DNA of 26,390 nucleotides from IMG/VR virus record IMGVR_UViG_3300017706_000807, positions 1 through 26,390 of that record; one strand, 5' to 3'. Shown here in pieces: positions 1 to 6,336 of this stretch. This stretch comes from a virus. The position numbers were made by a program, and so were the translations under genes. The notes beneath the pieces are model-generated. The model had not been told where the DNA came from. It saw only the letters and a program-made list of their open reading frames with translations, and ran no database searches. Within the stretch, counting starts at the first letter, position 1. The number at the start of each line of letters is the position of its first letter.

Positions 1-252
1 GTTACTAAAGGTGTTTATCTTATTCAATTAAATAGCATATATTCTGTACATGTTTTACAAAGAACTTTATTTCATGAATTAGCACATGTGTATCAATTCG
101 AAAGAAGACTCTTACAAGATATGGGTAATATAATAATATGGAATGATACGATATATGACTGGAGCCAACCATGGGCAGATAGGCCATGGGAACAGCACGC
201 AGAGAAATTAGTTGAAGAACTTTTTGTGCCTATTTGTGAAGATGATATATAA
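1..252 (+). CDS. Zinc metallopeptidase-like protein, C-terminal part (5' end outside window)
   Basis: Frame 1 is open from the first base to a TAA at 250-252, giving the last 83 residues of a protein whose start is upstream. Visible residues 25-29 read HELAH (nt 73-87), the HExxH zinc-binding and catalytic signature of gluzincin/SprT-like metallopeptidases. About 35 residues later comes PWEQHAEKL, where Glu64 or Glu68 is well placed to be the third zinc ligand. The protein is probably an intact zinc peptidase or peptidase-like domain; its substrate cannot be read from this fragment. Roles such as scaffold or structural-protein processing or host-wall degradation are guesses. The stop codon lies inside the first copy of a promoter-like element, so transcription of the next gene probably starts at the end of this one. 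I see no signal peptide or membrane segment in the visible part. Confidence 0.7.
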   Translation, partial: VTKGVYLIQLNSIYSVHVLQRTLFHELAHVYQFERRLLQDMGNIIIWNDTIYDWSQPWADRPWEQHAEKLVEELFVPICEDDI

Positions 253-257
253 AATGT
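243..257 (+). promoter_or_regulatory. Promoter-like element, upstream tandem copy
   Basis: TGATATATAAAATGT matches 14 of 15 positions (one gap allowed) with the sequence at 286-300, exactly 43 nt downstream. It overlaps the stop codon of the metallopeptidase gene. Its first 10 bases equal the element found before the amidoligase, giant and fibre genes. It is probably a duplicated late promoter for the S1-like gene, 95 nt upstream of its ATG. It could instead be chance, because the GATGATATATAA run is also coding. Confidence 0.4.
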
Positions 258-285
258 ACCGCTTGGATAAAAAGAATAATTCAGG

Positions 286-296
286 TGATATATAAT
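286..296 (+). promoter_or_regulatory. Putative phage late promoter of the S1-like gene
   Basis: TGATATATAAT sits 52 nt before the ATG at 338. The identical 11-mer occurs at 15397 and 23660, and a one-base variant at 1647, each time 34-68 nt ahead of a gene start. No -35 hexamer is visible at a normal spacing (TTGGAT at 263 is 22 nt away). This fits a T4-type late promoter that consists only of a TATAAATA-like -10 block read by a gp55-like sigma factor. The promoter function is inferred; the recurrence is seen. Confidence 0.6.
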
Positions 297-300
297 ATGT

Positions 301-313
301 TACTAAGATAGTA
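301..313 (+). promoter_or_regulatory. Small leader hairpin upstream of the S1-like gene
   Basis: TACTA-AGA-TAGTA forms a perfect 5-bp stem with a 3-nt loop, beginning 5 nt after the promoter-like 11-mer. It would lie at or near the 5' end of the mRNA, with an A-rich unpaired stretch between it and the start codon. On its own it is weak, but two other leaders in the window have hairpins in the same place. Confidence 0.35.
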
Positions 314-337
314 TATAACCTTTTAAACAAAAAATAA

Positions 338-1627
338 ATGTCAGCAAACGCTAAAAGAAAGCGCATCGGACAAGATGCACCAACAACAGTCGCAGTCGAA
401 GAAAAGACTCAAACAACACAATCGCAGGTAGAAGCTAAAACAGAAGCTAAAGAAGAACCTGCAAATCCCTACGCAGAATTTTATGATGATAATGGAGAAT
501 TCCTTTGGGAAGCTTACGAAGGTACGTGTCCCACTAGAAATAGAACTCCTAATCCACATATCAAAACTAATAATGGTGATAAGGTATACTCTCGAGAACC
601 TTATGCGCAAGAGTTATATGATAAGATGGAAAACTACGGTAAAGATATTAAGCCTATCATAAATGAGGGTGAAATTCACGATGGTATTATTTACGGTATT
701 GATAAAGATTATATTACTGTTGACATAGGCTATAGAGAATCTGTTTATGTTAAGTTTGGTAAAGAGTCTGCTGAAGTTCAAGCATCTTCAGTTGGAGATG
801 AAACTGCAGTTTTAATTACAGAAACTAAAGGTACTTTAACAGGTACGATTACAGGTGGTGTAAAACATAAAACATTCATGGATCTTAGAGATGCAATTGA
901 TGAAGGTAGAACTGCATGGATTGGTACGGTTAAGAATATGATTGACAAAGGTGGTTATGTAGTTACTGTACAAGGTATCAACTGCTTTATGCCAGGTTCA
1001 TTAGCGGGTATAAATAAATTATCTGATTTTAGTTCTATTGTCGGCGAAGAGATTTATGTGGTACCAGTTAGTTTCTCTCCAGATAGAGGTACAATTGTAG
1101 TTTCACATAGAAAATACTTACAAGCACTTATTCCAACTGCAATTGAAGAATTAAAGCAGAGTATTGAAATAGAAAGAGAAGGTCTAGTAACAGGTACAGC
1201 TAAGTATGGTGTATTCGTAGAGTTTAGCAAATGTTTAACTGGTATGATTCACAACAATGACTTAGACGAAGAAACTTTAGTTAAATTTAAAGCTAGAGAA
1301 ATTAAGCCTGGAGATCCAATTAACTTTAAAGTAAAAGATATTATTAGTAATAAGAAGATTACGTTAACTCAAAAAGACGTGGTTGAAGTTAATCCTTGGA
1401 TAAACATAGGACAAAGATACCAAATACCTTCTGTGGTAGAGGCAACTGTAAAGTCTAAAAAAGACTATGGTTTGTTTATTACAATTGAAGATGGTGTAAC
1501 TGGATTACTACATATTAGCGAAATAGGTGAAGAGACTATGTCTGTATTCAACCCTGGTGATAAAATAACCGTTCAGATCACTAGAATTGATGAGGCAACA
1601 ATGAAGGTCTTTTTAAAGATGCCCTAA
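338..1627 (+). CDS. S1-domain (OB-fold) RNA-binding protein, ribosomal-protein-S1-like
   Basis: This 429-aa protein has about four tandem S1/OB repeats. Repeat 1 is near residues 106-175 and is divergent. Repeat 2 spans 188-265 (WIGTVKNMIDKGGYVV, CFMPGS). Repeat 3 spans 276-346 (GLVTGTAKYGVFVEF, GMIHNND). Repeat 4 spans 361-429 (VEATVKSKKDYGLFITI, GLLHISEIG). The last two carry the classic G-x-V-x(5-8)-YG-hydrophobic-F and G-hydrophobic-hydrophobic-H signatures. The first 45 residues are low complexity, rich in Lys, Glu, Thr and Gln, and probably disordered. The family binds single-stranded RNA. Bacterial S1 usually has six repeats and recruits mRNA to the 30S subunit; this protein is shorter. 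It has its own promoter-like leader. The start ATG follows an A-rich stretch with no Shine-Dalgarno. A role in steering host ribosomes to phage mRNA is inference; RNA protection or a virion role is also possible. Confidence 0.88.
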   Translation: MSANAKRKRIGQDAPTTVAVEEKTQTTQSQVEAKTEAKEEPANPYAEFYDDNGEFLWEAYEGTCPTRNRTPNPHIKTNNGDKVYSREPYAQELYDKMENYGKDIKPIINEGEIHDGIIYGIDKDYITVDIGYRESVYVKFGKESAEVQASSVGDETAVLITETKGTLTGTITGGVKHKTFMDLRDAIDEGRTAWIGTVKNMIDKGGYVVTVQGINCFMPGSLAGINKLSDFSSIVGEEIYVVPVSFSPDRGTIVVSHRKYLQALIPTAIEELKQSIEIEREGLVTGTAKYGVFVEFSKCLTGMIHNNDLDEETLVKFKAREIKPGDPINFKVKDIISNKKITLTQKDVVEVNPWINIGQRYQIPSVVEATVKSKKDYGLFITIEDGVTGLLHISEIGEETMSVFNPGDKITVQITRIDEATMKVFLKMP

Positions 1628-1646
1628 TAACTATCTCAGAAGAGAT

Positions 1647-1657
1647 TGATATATATT
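1647..1657 (+). promoter_or_regulatory. Putative late promoter of the amidoligase gene
   Basis: TGATATATATT differs by one base from the exact 11-mers at 286, 15397 and 23660. It lies in the 53-nt gap between the S1-like and amidoligase genes, 34 nt ahead of the ATG. No -35 box is seen. Its last three bases are also the first bases of the hairpin at 1655-1680. Confidence 0.55.
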
Positions 1658-1680
1658 GAAAGTAATATTATACTCTCAAT
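1655..1680 (+). promoter_or_regulatory. Leader inverted repeat ending at the amidoligase start codon
   Basis: ATTGAAAGTA and TACTCTCAAT are inverted copies matching at 9 of 10 positions around a 6-nt loop (ATATTA). The 3' arm ends on the base before the ATG at 1681. If transcribed in full, this hairpin would sit where an initiating ribosome binds, which suggests control of translation. If transcription starts inside the 5' arm, only a shorter stem of about 6-8 bp could form. It does not look like a terminator, since no T-run follows. Confidence 0.5.
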
Positions 1681-2994
1681 ATGCAAAAACTAAATAGAGA
1701 CTCAAGTAGAATTTCGGTACTGAACGGAAGTCAAATCGGTATAGAGTTTGAATTCTATTCTAATCTAGAACTTGAAGAGACGCAGAAGTCTTTATCTACG
1801 CTACTTAATCGTAAGATTAGGCTAGAAGATAAAGCACATTCTGACTTTCAACCAAGCAAAGACGTTTTTAAAATGGAACCAGATATGTCTGGTGGGGCAG
1901 GGCTAATTGAATTAGTTACTGGACCTATGCCATACAGAGACGCTAGGTTAGTTATTATTAAAATGTTAGGATGGATTAGAGCAAACGGTTATACAACTGA
2001 CCGTGCTTCTATCCACCTTAATATGTCTTTTAATACAGATTATTTAGCAGATCCTATGATGGTTTCTAAAATGAATATTTTAAAGTTTATTTTAGAATTT
2101 GATGAGAAGAGGGTTTACAAATATTTCCCTAATAGAGAGAATTCAACTTATGCAAAATCTATTAAATGGGTTATGCCTAAGAATGAGGCTTTCTATTACA
2201 ATGAAAACTTAATTAGTTCGGATAACTTTACATTTGCTAATACTAAATATTATGGTATTAACTTTGAAAAAGCTCAAAGTAATTATTTAGAATTTAGATA
2301 TATTGGAGGTAAAGATTATGAAAAAAGAGCTGATGATATTTTACATTTAGCAGAAATGTTTATCATGTCTGTGTGGAAATCTTGCTTTAATCCTAATTTT
2401 ACTGCTTCTAATAAAATAGAGATGAAAAGGATTTTGCAGAAAAATGCACCCCTTTCAGCAGTATTAAAAGACTATACCGCCGTAAATAAACATTGGCCTA
2501 AGATACATATACTAGTAGATTTGCAAGATAATCCGCAGGTTATCCAAGTACAATGGGATAGATTTAAGAAAAAAGTACTAGATCTATTGTCGAACGGAGG
2601 AATGGAAGAGGGAACAATTAACTATGATTCTGATTTTTCAGGGGTTCAGGTTAAGGATGGTAAATTTAAAACATCATATTTATTAGATGGTTTTGAATTT
2701 GTAGACTGTGAATTATCAGGTAATATTGAAAACTGTGATTTATACGGATGTAAAGTCAAGGGTGCTCAAATATTAAGATCAAATTTATACCAAGGTACGG
2801 AAGTTTGGGATTCTAAAGTTGAGTCCTCTTTTGTGCATGGGAGTTGTACTTTAAACAACTGTTATGTTTTCGGCAGAGACGGTATTTTTAAAGGCAAAAT
2901 GAATGCAGGTATTTTTAGAGAAGGTGGGGTTGGACCTCACGCTAGATTCTCTGATGATACTGAAGTTATTGTAAGTAAAAAAATTAAAGCGTAA
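1681..2994 (+). CDS. Amidoligase-like enzyme (COOH-NH2 ligase, glutamine-synthetase-like fold) with beta-helix-like C-terminus
   Basis: This 437-aa protein resembles the Amidoligase_2 family, ATP-dependent enzymes predicted to form amide or isopeptide bonds. The family features appear in order: GIEFEF at residues 20-25 (Glu22 and Glu24, likely metal/ATP site), K-M-EPDMSGG at 64-72, ELVTGPMPY at 77-85, HLNMSF at 112-117, and YLEFRYIGG at 202-210 with the conserved Glu-Phe-Arg. From about residue 316 to the end the sequence changes to short hydrophobic/Asp/Cys/Asn repeats (FEFVDCELSG, IENCDLYGCKVKG, TLNNCYVFG), like a pentapeptide or right-handed beta-helix fold. No glutamine amidotransferase partner is visible nearby. 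The gene follows its own promoter-like leader with a hairpin and is 2 nt ahead of the next structural gene. Possible jobs are cross-linking or capping a virion protein or modifying a host peptide; the substrate is unknown. Confidence 0.75.
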   Translation: MQKLNRDSSRISVLNGSQIGIEFEFYSNLELEETQKSLSTLLNRKIRLEDKAHSDFQPSKDVFKMEPDMSGGAGLIELVTGPMPYRDARLVIIKMLGWIRANGYTTDRASIHLNMSFNTDYLADPMMVSKMNILKFILEFDEKRVYKYFPNRENSTYAKSIKWVMPKNEAFYYNENLISSDNFTFANTKYYGINFEKAQSNYLEFRYIGGKDYEKRADDILHLAEMFIMSVWKSCFNPNFTASNKIEMKRILQKNAPLSAVLKDYTAVNKHWPKIHILVDLQDNPQVIQVQWDRFKKKVLDLLSNGGMEEGTINYDSDFSGVQVKDGKFKTSYLLDGFEFVDCELSGNIENCDLYGCKVKGAQILRSNLYQGTEVWDSKVESSFVHGSCTLNNCYVFGRDGIFKGKMNAGIFREGGVGPHARFSDDTEVIVSKKIKA

Positions 2995-2996
2995 AA

Positions 2997-3839
2997 ATGA
3001 GCGAAATTAGAGAAGGTAACGGCACAGGCTTAAGCACCGAAAGAGATTTTGGAGGTAACTGCTTAAATGAATTTTTAGCAGAGCTTGGAGATGATTTAAC
3101 CGGTGCTTGTATGGTTCCTGTTAATTTACCACAAAGAGAAATCGTTAACATTATTAAAAGAGCTAAAAAATGGTTCTATAAGCAATATGAAGATTCTGTA
3201 TTAGAGAATTATTATGTTGTGCCTAAGAATGTTTTCGAGTCTGCATATTTTAAAACACATAGATGTTTAAACCTACCAGGAGCTGGTGCTGATGGTGGAG
3301 GTGCAGTCTATTCAGTTTTTGGAGTTCATGATTTAGCTTCTGGTTTTAATGGAGTTGGCCAAGGTATGGATGTTAGATTCCAGGGCGGTGGTGACTTCTC
3401 ACTAGATAAAATGTTATTCAGAGGTATGTATGACGGATCCGGTCCGGCTGAAGCTGCTGAAGAACTACAATACTACGTACTAAATGCGTCGTTGGCTGAT
3501 ATGTCAAGACAAATTTTAGAAAACCCTATTAGCTTTCAGTATGCTAGACTAAATGGTAAGCTGAAAATAATGGGAGATACTCCGAAAGGAGATTGTATAC
3601 TACATGTATATGAAACTATATCAGACTGTGCACTTTATTCAGATGAGATTTTCTTTAGATATTGCTCTGCAAAGATAAAGCAATCTTTAGGTGCTAAGTT
3701 AGGTATATTTAAGTTTGCATTACCTGGTAATGTAGAATTTGATTATGACGCTATTAAAGACATGGGAGACACCGAGTTAGAGTCGATAGTAGAGGAAATT
3801 AAGGGCGACGAAGGCGTGGACTATATGTTCCACTCATAA
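2997..3839 (+). CDS. Conserved virion structural protein, possibly neck/tail-completion or wedge-associated
   Basis: This 280-aa protein has no enzyme motif that I recognise. Its pattern recalls a protein that accompanies baseplate genes in marine T4-like and jumbo phages. It has a basic helix near residues 46-65 (EIVNIIKRAKKWFYKQYEDS), a glycine-rich central section (about 97-140), a YYVLNASLADMSRQILENPI helix around 159-178, and an acidic tail ending in KGDEGVDYMFHS. I recall the layout but not a firm name; a neck (gp13/gp14-like) or tail-completion role is a guess. It begins 2 nt after the amidoligase stop, so the two are probably translated from one message. It ends 20 nt before the gp25-like gene. 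No signal peptide or transmembrane helix is evident. The start is the only ATG that fits the tight spacing; no Shine-Dalgarno precedes it. Confidence 0.5.
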   Translation: MSEIREGNGTGLSTERDFGGNCLNEFLAELGDDLTGACMVPVNLPQREIVNIIKRAKKWFYKQYEDSVLENYYVVPKNVFESAYFKTHRCLNLPGAGADGGGAVYSVFGVHDLASGFNGVGQGMDVRFQGGGDFSLDKMLFRGMYDGSGPAEAAEELQYYVLNASLADMSRQILENPISFQYARLNGKLKIMGDTPKGDCILHVYETISDCALYSDEIFFRYCSAKIKQSLGAKLGIFKFALPGNVEFDYDAIKDMGDTELESIVEEIKGDEGVDYMFHS

Positions 3840-3859
3840 TAAGCCGAATACATATATAA

Positions 3860-4216
3860 ATGGAATTTTATATTAAATACATAGGTGACCCTAATTACAA
3901 TGCTACACAGTTACAAAATAACGGTGAGATCGAGCAGTTAATTACTCAAATTGAAACCACCTTATTTACTAGAAAAACTGAAGTCTTGGGCTCTCCAGGG
4001 TTTGGTTGTAATCTTGAAGATTTAGTTTACTCATTAAATCAAAATGAGTATAATATTAAACAAGAAATTACAAATCAAATAAGAACTTATTGCCCACTTG
4101 CTACAAAATATAAAGTTGGAACTAGTGTAAAATTCTTTAAAGGTACTGTAAGAGATATTGCCTATATTGACATTACAATTGATAGTAAATATCTAGTTCA
4201 AATAAACCTAAGATAA
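3860..4216 (+). CDS. 25: Baseplate wedge protein, gp25/GPW family
   Basis: This 118-aa protein is close in size to T4 gp25 (132 aa). It has the family pattern: an N-terminal strand-rich part, a helix (NGEIEQLITQIETTLFTRKT, residues 21-40), then SPGFGCNLEDLVYSL (44-58), equivalent to the P-x-FG-x-x-L element that follows the conserved Arg/Glu. A second helix (NIKQEITNQIRTYCP) and a final beta hairpin follow. gp25-like proteins form part of the sheath-nucleating wedge core with gp6 in contractile tails, phage-like bacteriocins and type VI secretion systems. The next gene encodes the gp6-like partner only 16 nt away, which supports the call. The ATG follows ACATATATAA, with no Shine-Dalgarno. 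Confidence 0.88.
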   Translation: MEFYIKYIGDPNYNATQLQNNGEIEQLITQIETTLFTRKTEVLGSPGFGCNLEDLVYSLNQNEYNIKQEITNQIRTYCPLATKYKVGTSVKFFKGTVRDIAYIDITIDSKYLVQINLR

Positions 4217-4232
4217 AAGAGATAAATAATAA

Positions 4233-6062
4233 ATGGCACAACTAAAATTTTTAGATACAGTTAGAAATAACGCGGCGGCAATTAAGGCTGATACAAGAAC
4301 CTATATAAGTAGAGTCTACAAGAGAGCTAATACTCTTTTTACAGAAGCATCTCCTTTTGCTCAGATTATTTCTGTATTCTCAGAGCTATATGAACTGATT
4401 ATGTTTTATATTGAGGATGCTGTTGTTGAACAAAACATATATACTGCACAACAAGCAGAATCCATATATGGTATGTCGAGATTGACAGGCCACGATGCAA
4501 CAAGAGGTTTTGCTTCAACTGGTGAAATTCAATTTAGATGGAAGCCGGGCGCTGATCTAGGCAAGATTGCAGGTACTGGATTAAATATAGATGCAAGAGC
4601 TGAGTTAAAATGTGAATTAAATAATTTAACTTACACTTTGTTATCTTCAAACGATAGATACCGATTAGAAAAATCTTCTATGAACATGGTTAAGTGTGGT
4701 ATTATTCAGGGTAAATATGAAAGACAAACCTTAACTGGTACTGGAGAGAAGTTACAGTCTTTTAATGTACAAACAAAGAAATTATCAGATCACTCTAAAG
4801 TTAGTGTTTCTGTAAACGGTGAAAAATGGACTAAACACGTTTCACTATATGACTTATTAAATAAAGAAAAAGGTTATCTATTAAAGACTGGTATCTCAGG
4901 AGGTATTGATGTTTATTTTGGTAATGGAGCGTTTGGTGCAATACCAGAACTAGGATCTACTATTGAAGTAGAATATGTAAACCACGATGGTGCAATGGGT
5001 AACATTGATGATGGTAGAGATATTACTTTTAAATGGGATGCAGAGGGAACTGATTCCTTAGGAGGAGAACATGACTTAAATGAATTCTTAGATATTACAT
5101 GTACGTCATCTCCAAAGATGGGAGCAGAAAGAGAGTCTACTGACTTTACAAAAATCATGACGCCTCTTGCTTCAAAATCTTTTGTTTTAGCGACTCCAGA
5201 TAATTATGAATACTTCTTATCAAGATACGGATTATTCTCGTACATAGATGCTTACAATACTACTTCGGATGAATACTTAGATGATGATAACGTTATCTAT
5301 ATTTTTGCAATTCCGGATGTTAAAAAGAAATTAATTAGTGGTCAAGATTACTTCTCTATCCCAGAGAATGAAATGTTCTTTGACCAAAATGAATATGATA
5401 AAATGGGACAAGTGATTCAGGATAGTGGCCAGCAAATGGTTACAACTGAAGTTGTCTTTGTAAAACCACAGGTTAGAAAATATAGTATGGATATTAATAT
5501 TAGATATTTTTCAGGGTTTAACAAAGAAGAGATTTTTAATGATGTCAGAGCAAAGGTAAGTGATTACATGTTAAATGTAACAAGAAGAGATAAACTGCCT
5601 AAATCTGATATTGTCTATATTCTAGAGGAAATAGAAGGTATTGATGCTGTTAACGTTAGGTTTATTTCAGAAACTGAAGAAACAGCTAGAAGACTAGGTT
5701 ACTTTGAGTCGGTTACAACAACGATTCAACCACAAGAGCCGGTAGTCTTAGAAGACATAGGTAACGGTAAGCAAAAATATATCTTTTTCAAAAAAGTAGA
5801 AGAAGTCAAAGTCGTGGACGTTGATGAAACTACAGTAATACCGTACACTGTTGCTGGCTTAGACCAGTGGGGTGATATAATTATGGAGAAAGAGGAAGTT
5901 GCAGTCTTTAGAGGCGGATGGCAAGATCGTGATGGTGACGAGATTGTTGATAAAGCTCTAATTAATGCAGAAGCAGCTCTGTCTGTTAACTTCGACCCAA
6001 CGCCAGTGCCTAGGACGATATACACTAGAGTACAGGCTGGAAACAGAAAAGCCTTGAAATAA
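4233..6062 (+). CDS. 6: Baseplate wedge protein, gp6/baseplate-J-like
   Basis: This 609-aa protein is similar in length to T4 gp6 (660 aa) and directly follows the gp25-like gene, as in many contractile-tail clusters. The N-terminus (residues 1-90) is helical, with FAQIISVFSELYELIMFYIE and a SIYGMSRLTGHDATRG element typical of J-like proteins. The middle is beta-rich. A C-terminal portion after about residue 400 (VRKYSMDINIRYFSGFNKEE, then VRAKVSDYML and a DIVYILEEIEGIDAVNVRF segment) matches the usual J-like end domain. gp6 dimers form the iris-like ring of the baseplate that links wedges. After residue 510 there is an extension with D565-R-D-G-D569-E-I-V-D573, which looks like a calcium-binding loop. 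The stop TAA shares its last A with the ATG of the next gene. Confidence 0.85.
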   Translation: MAQLKFLDTVRNNAAAIKADTRTYISRVYKRANTLFTEASPFAQIISVFSELYELIMFYIEDAVVEQNIYTAQQAESIYGMSRLTGHDATRGFASTGEIQFRWKPGADLGKIAGTGLNIDARAELKCELNNLTYTLLSSNDRYRLEKSSMNMVKCGIIQGKYERQTLTGTGEKLQSFNVQTKKLSDHSKVSVSVNGEKWTKHVSLYDLLNKEKGYLLKTGISGGIDVYFGNGAFGAIPELGSTIEVEYVNHDGAMGNIDDGRDITFKWDAEGTDSLGGEHDLNEFLDITCTSSPKMGAERESTDFTKIMTPLASKSFVLATPDNYEYFLSRYGLFSYIDAYNTTSDEYLDDDNVIYIFAIPDVKKKLISGQDYFSIPENEMFFDQNEYDKMGQVIQDSGQQMVTTEVVFVKPQVRKYSMDINIRYFSGFNKEEIFNDVRAKVSDYMLNVTRRDKLPKSDIVYILEEIEGIDAVNVRFISETEETARRLGYFESVTTTIQPQEPVVLEDIGNGKQKYIFFKKVEEVKVVDVDETTVIPYTVAGLDQWGDIIMEKEEVAVFRGGWQDRDGDEIVDKALINAEAALSVNFDPTPVPRTIYTRVQAGNRKALK

Positions 6063-6334
6063 TGTCATTATATAAAGATCTATTAGCATATAAAAGAAAG
6101 AGCCTTTACAAGGTGGCTAGAACTAGAAAAGATTCTAAGCTAAATGTTGGTACAGATTATCAAGAGATTGGTTTGTTTCAAAGAATGATTTCTAAGCATA
6201 TTCAAAGAAATACAACTCTTAATGATTTTATTGGTTTCTTAAATGACTATCTTTTAAATATATTAAATGGTAATAGATTTCTAAAAGGTTACAAGAATTA
6301 TACGGTTAAAAAAGATGATAAGTACATTAGATAA
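6062..6334 (+). CDS. Small basic protein between the gp6-like and gp7-like genes, function unknown
   Basis: This 90-aa, Lys/Arg/Tyr-rich protein has no family that I recognise. The first 30 residues are strongly basic (SLYKDLLAYKRKSLYKVART). A predicted amphipathic helix follows (about residues 50-75, TLNDFIGFLNDYLLNILNG), and the tail is again basic (KKDDKYIR). It is real by context: its ATG overlaps the preceding stop by one base (TAATG), and its own stop is 2 nt before the next ATG, so it is very likely translationally coupled to both wedge genes. A small wedge-stabilising or assembly subunit is plausible. It is too short to equal T4 gp53 (196 aa). Confidence 0.7.
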   Translation: MSLYKDLLAYKRKSLYKVARTRKDSKLNVGTDYQEIGLFQRMISKHIQRNTTLNDFIGFLNDYLLNILNGNRFLKGYKNYTVKKDDKYIR

Positions 6335-6336
6335 TT

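Noticed and set aside
254-295. 13-codon ORF (MYRLDKKNNSGDI) between the metallopeptidase and the S1-like gene
   Set aside because: It is framed by the two copies of the promoter-like element, which supply both its start context and its stop. It is more simply a by-product of that duplication than a gene.
3850-3858. ATATATAAA just before the gp25-like start as a promoter
   Set aside because: Transcription from it would begin inside the coding sequence, and it lacks the TGAT prefix. It is more likely an A/T-rich initiation context.
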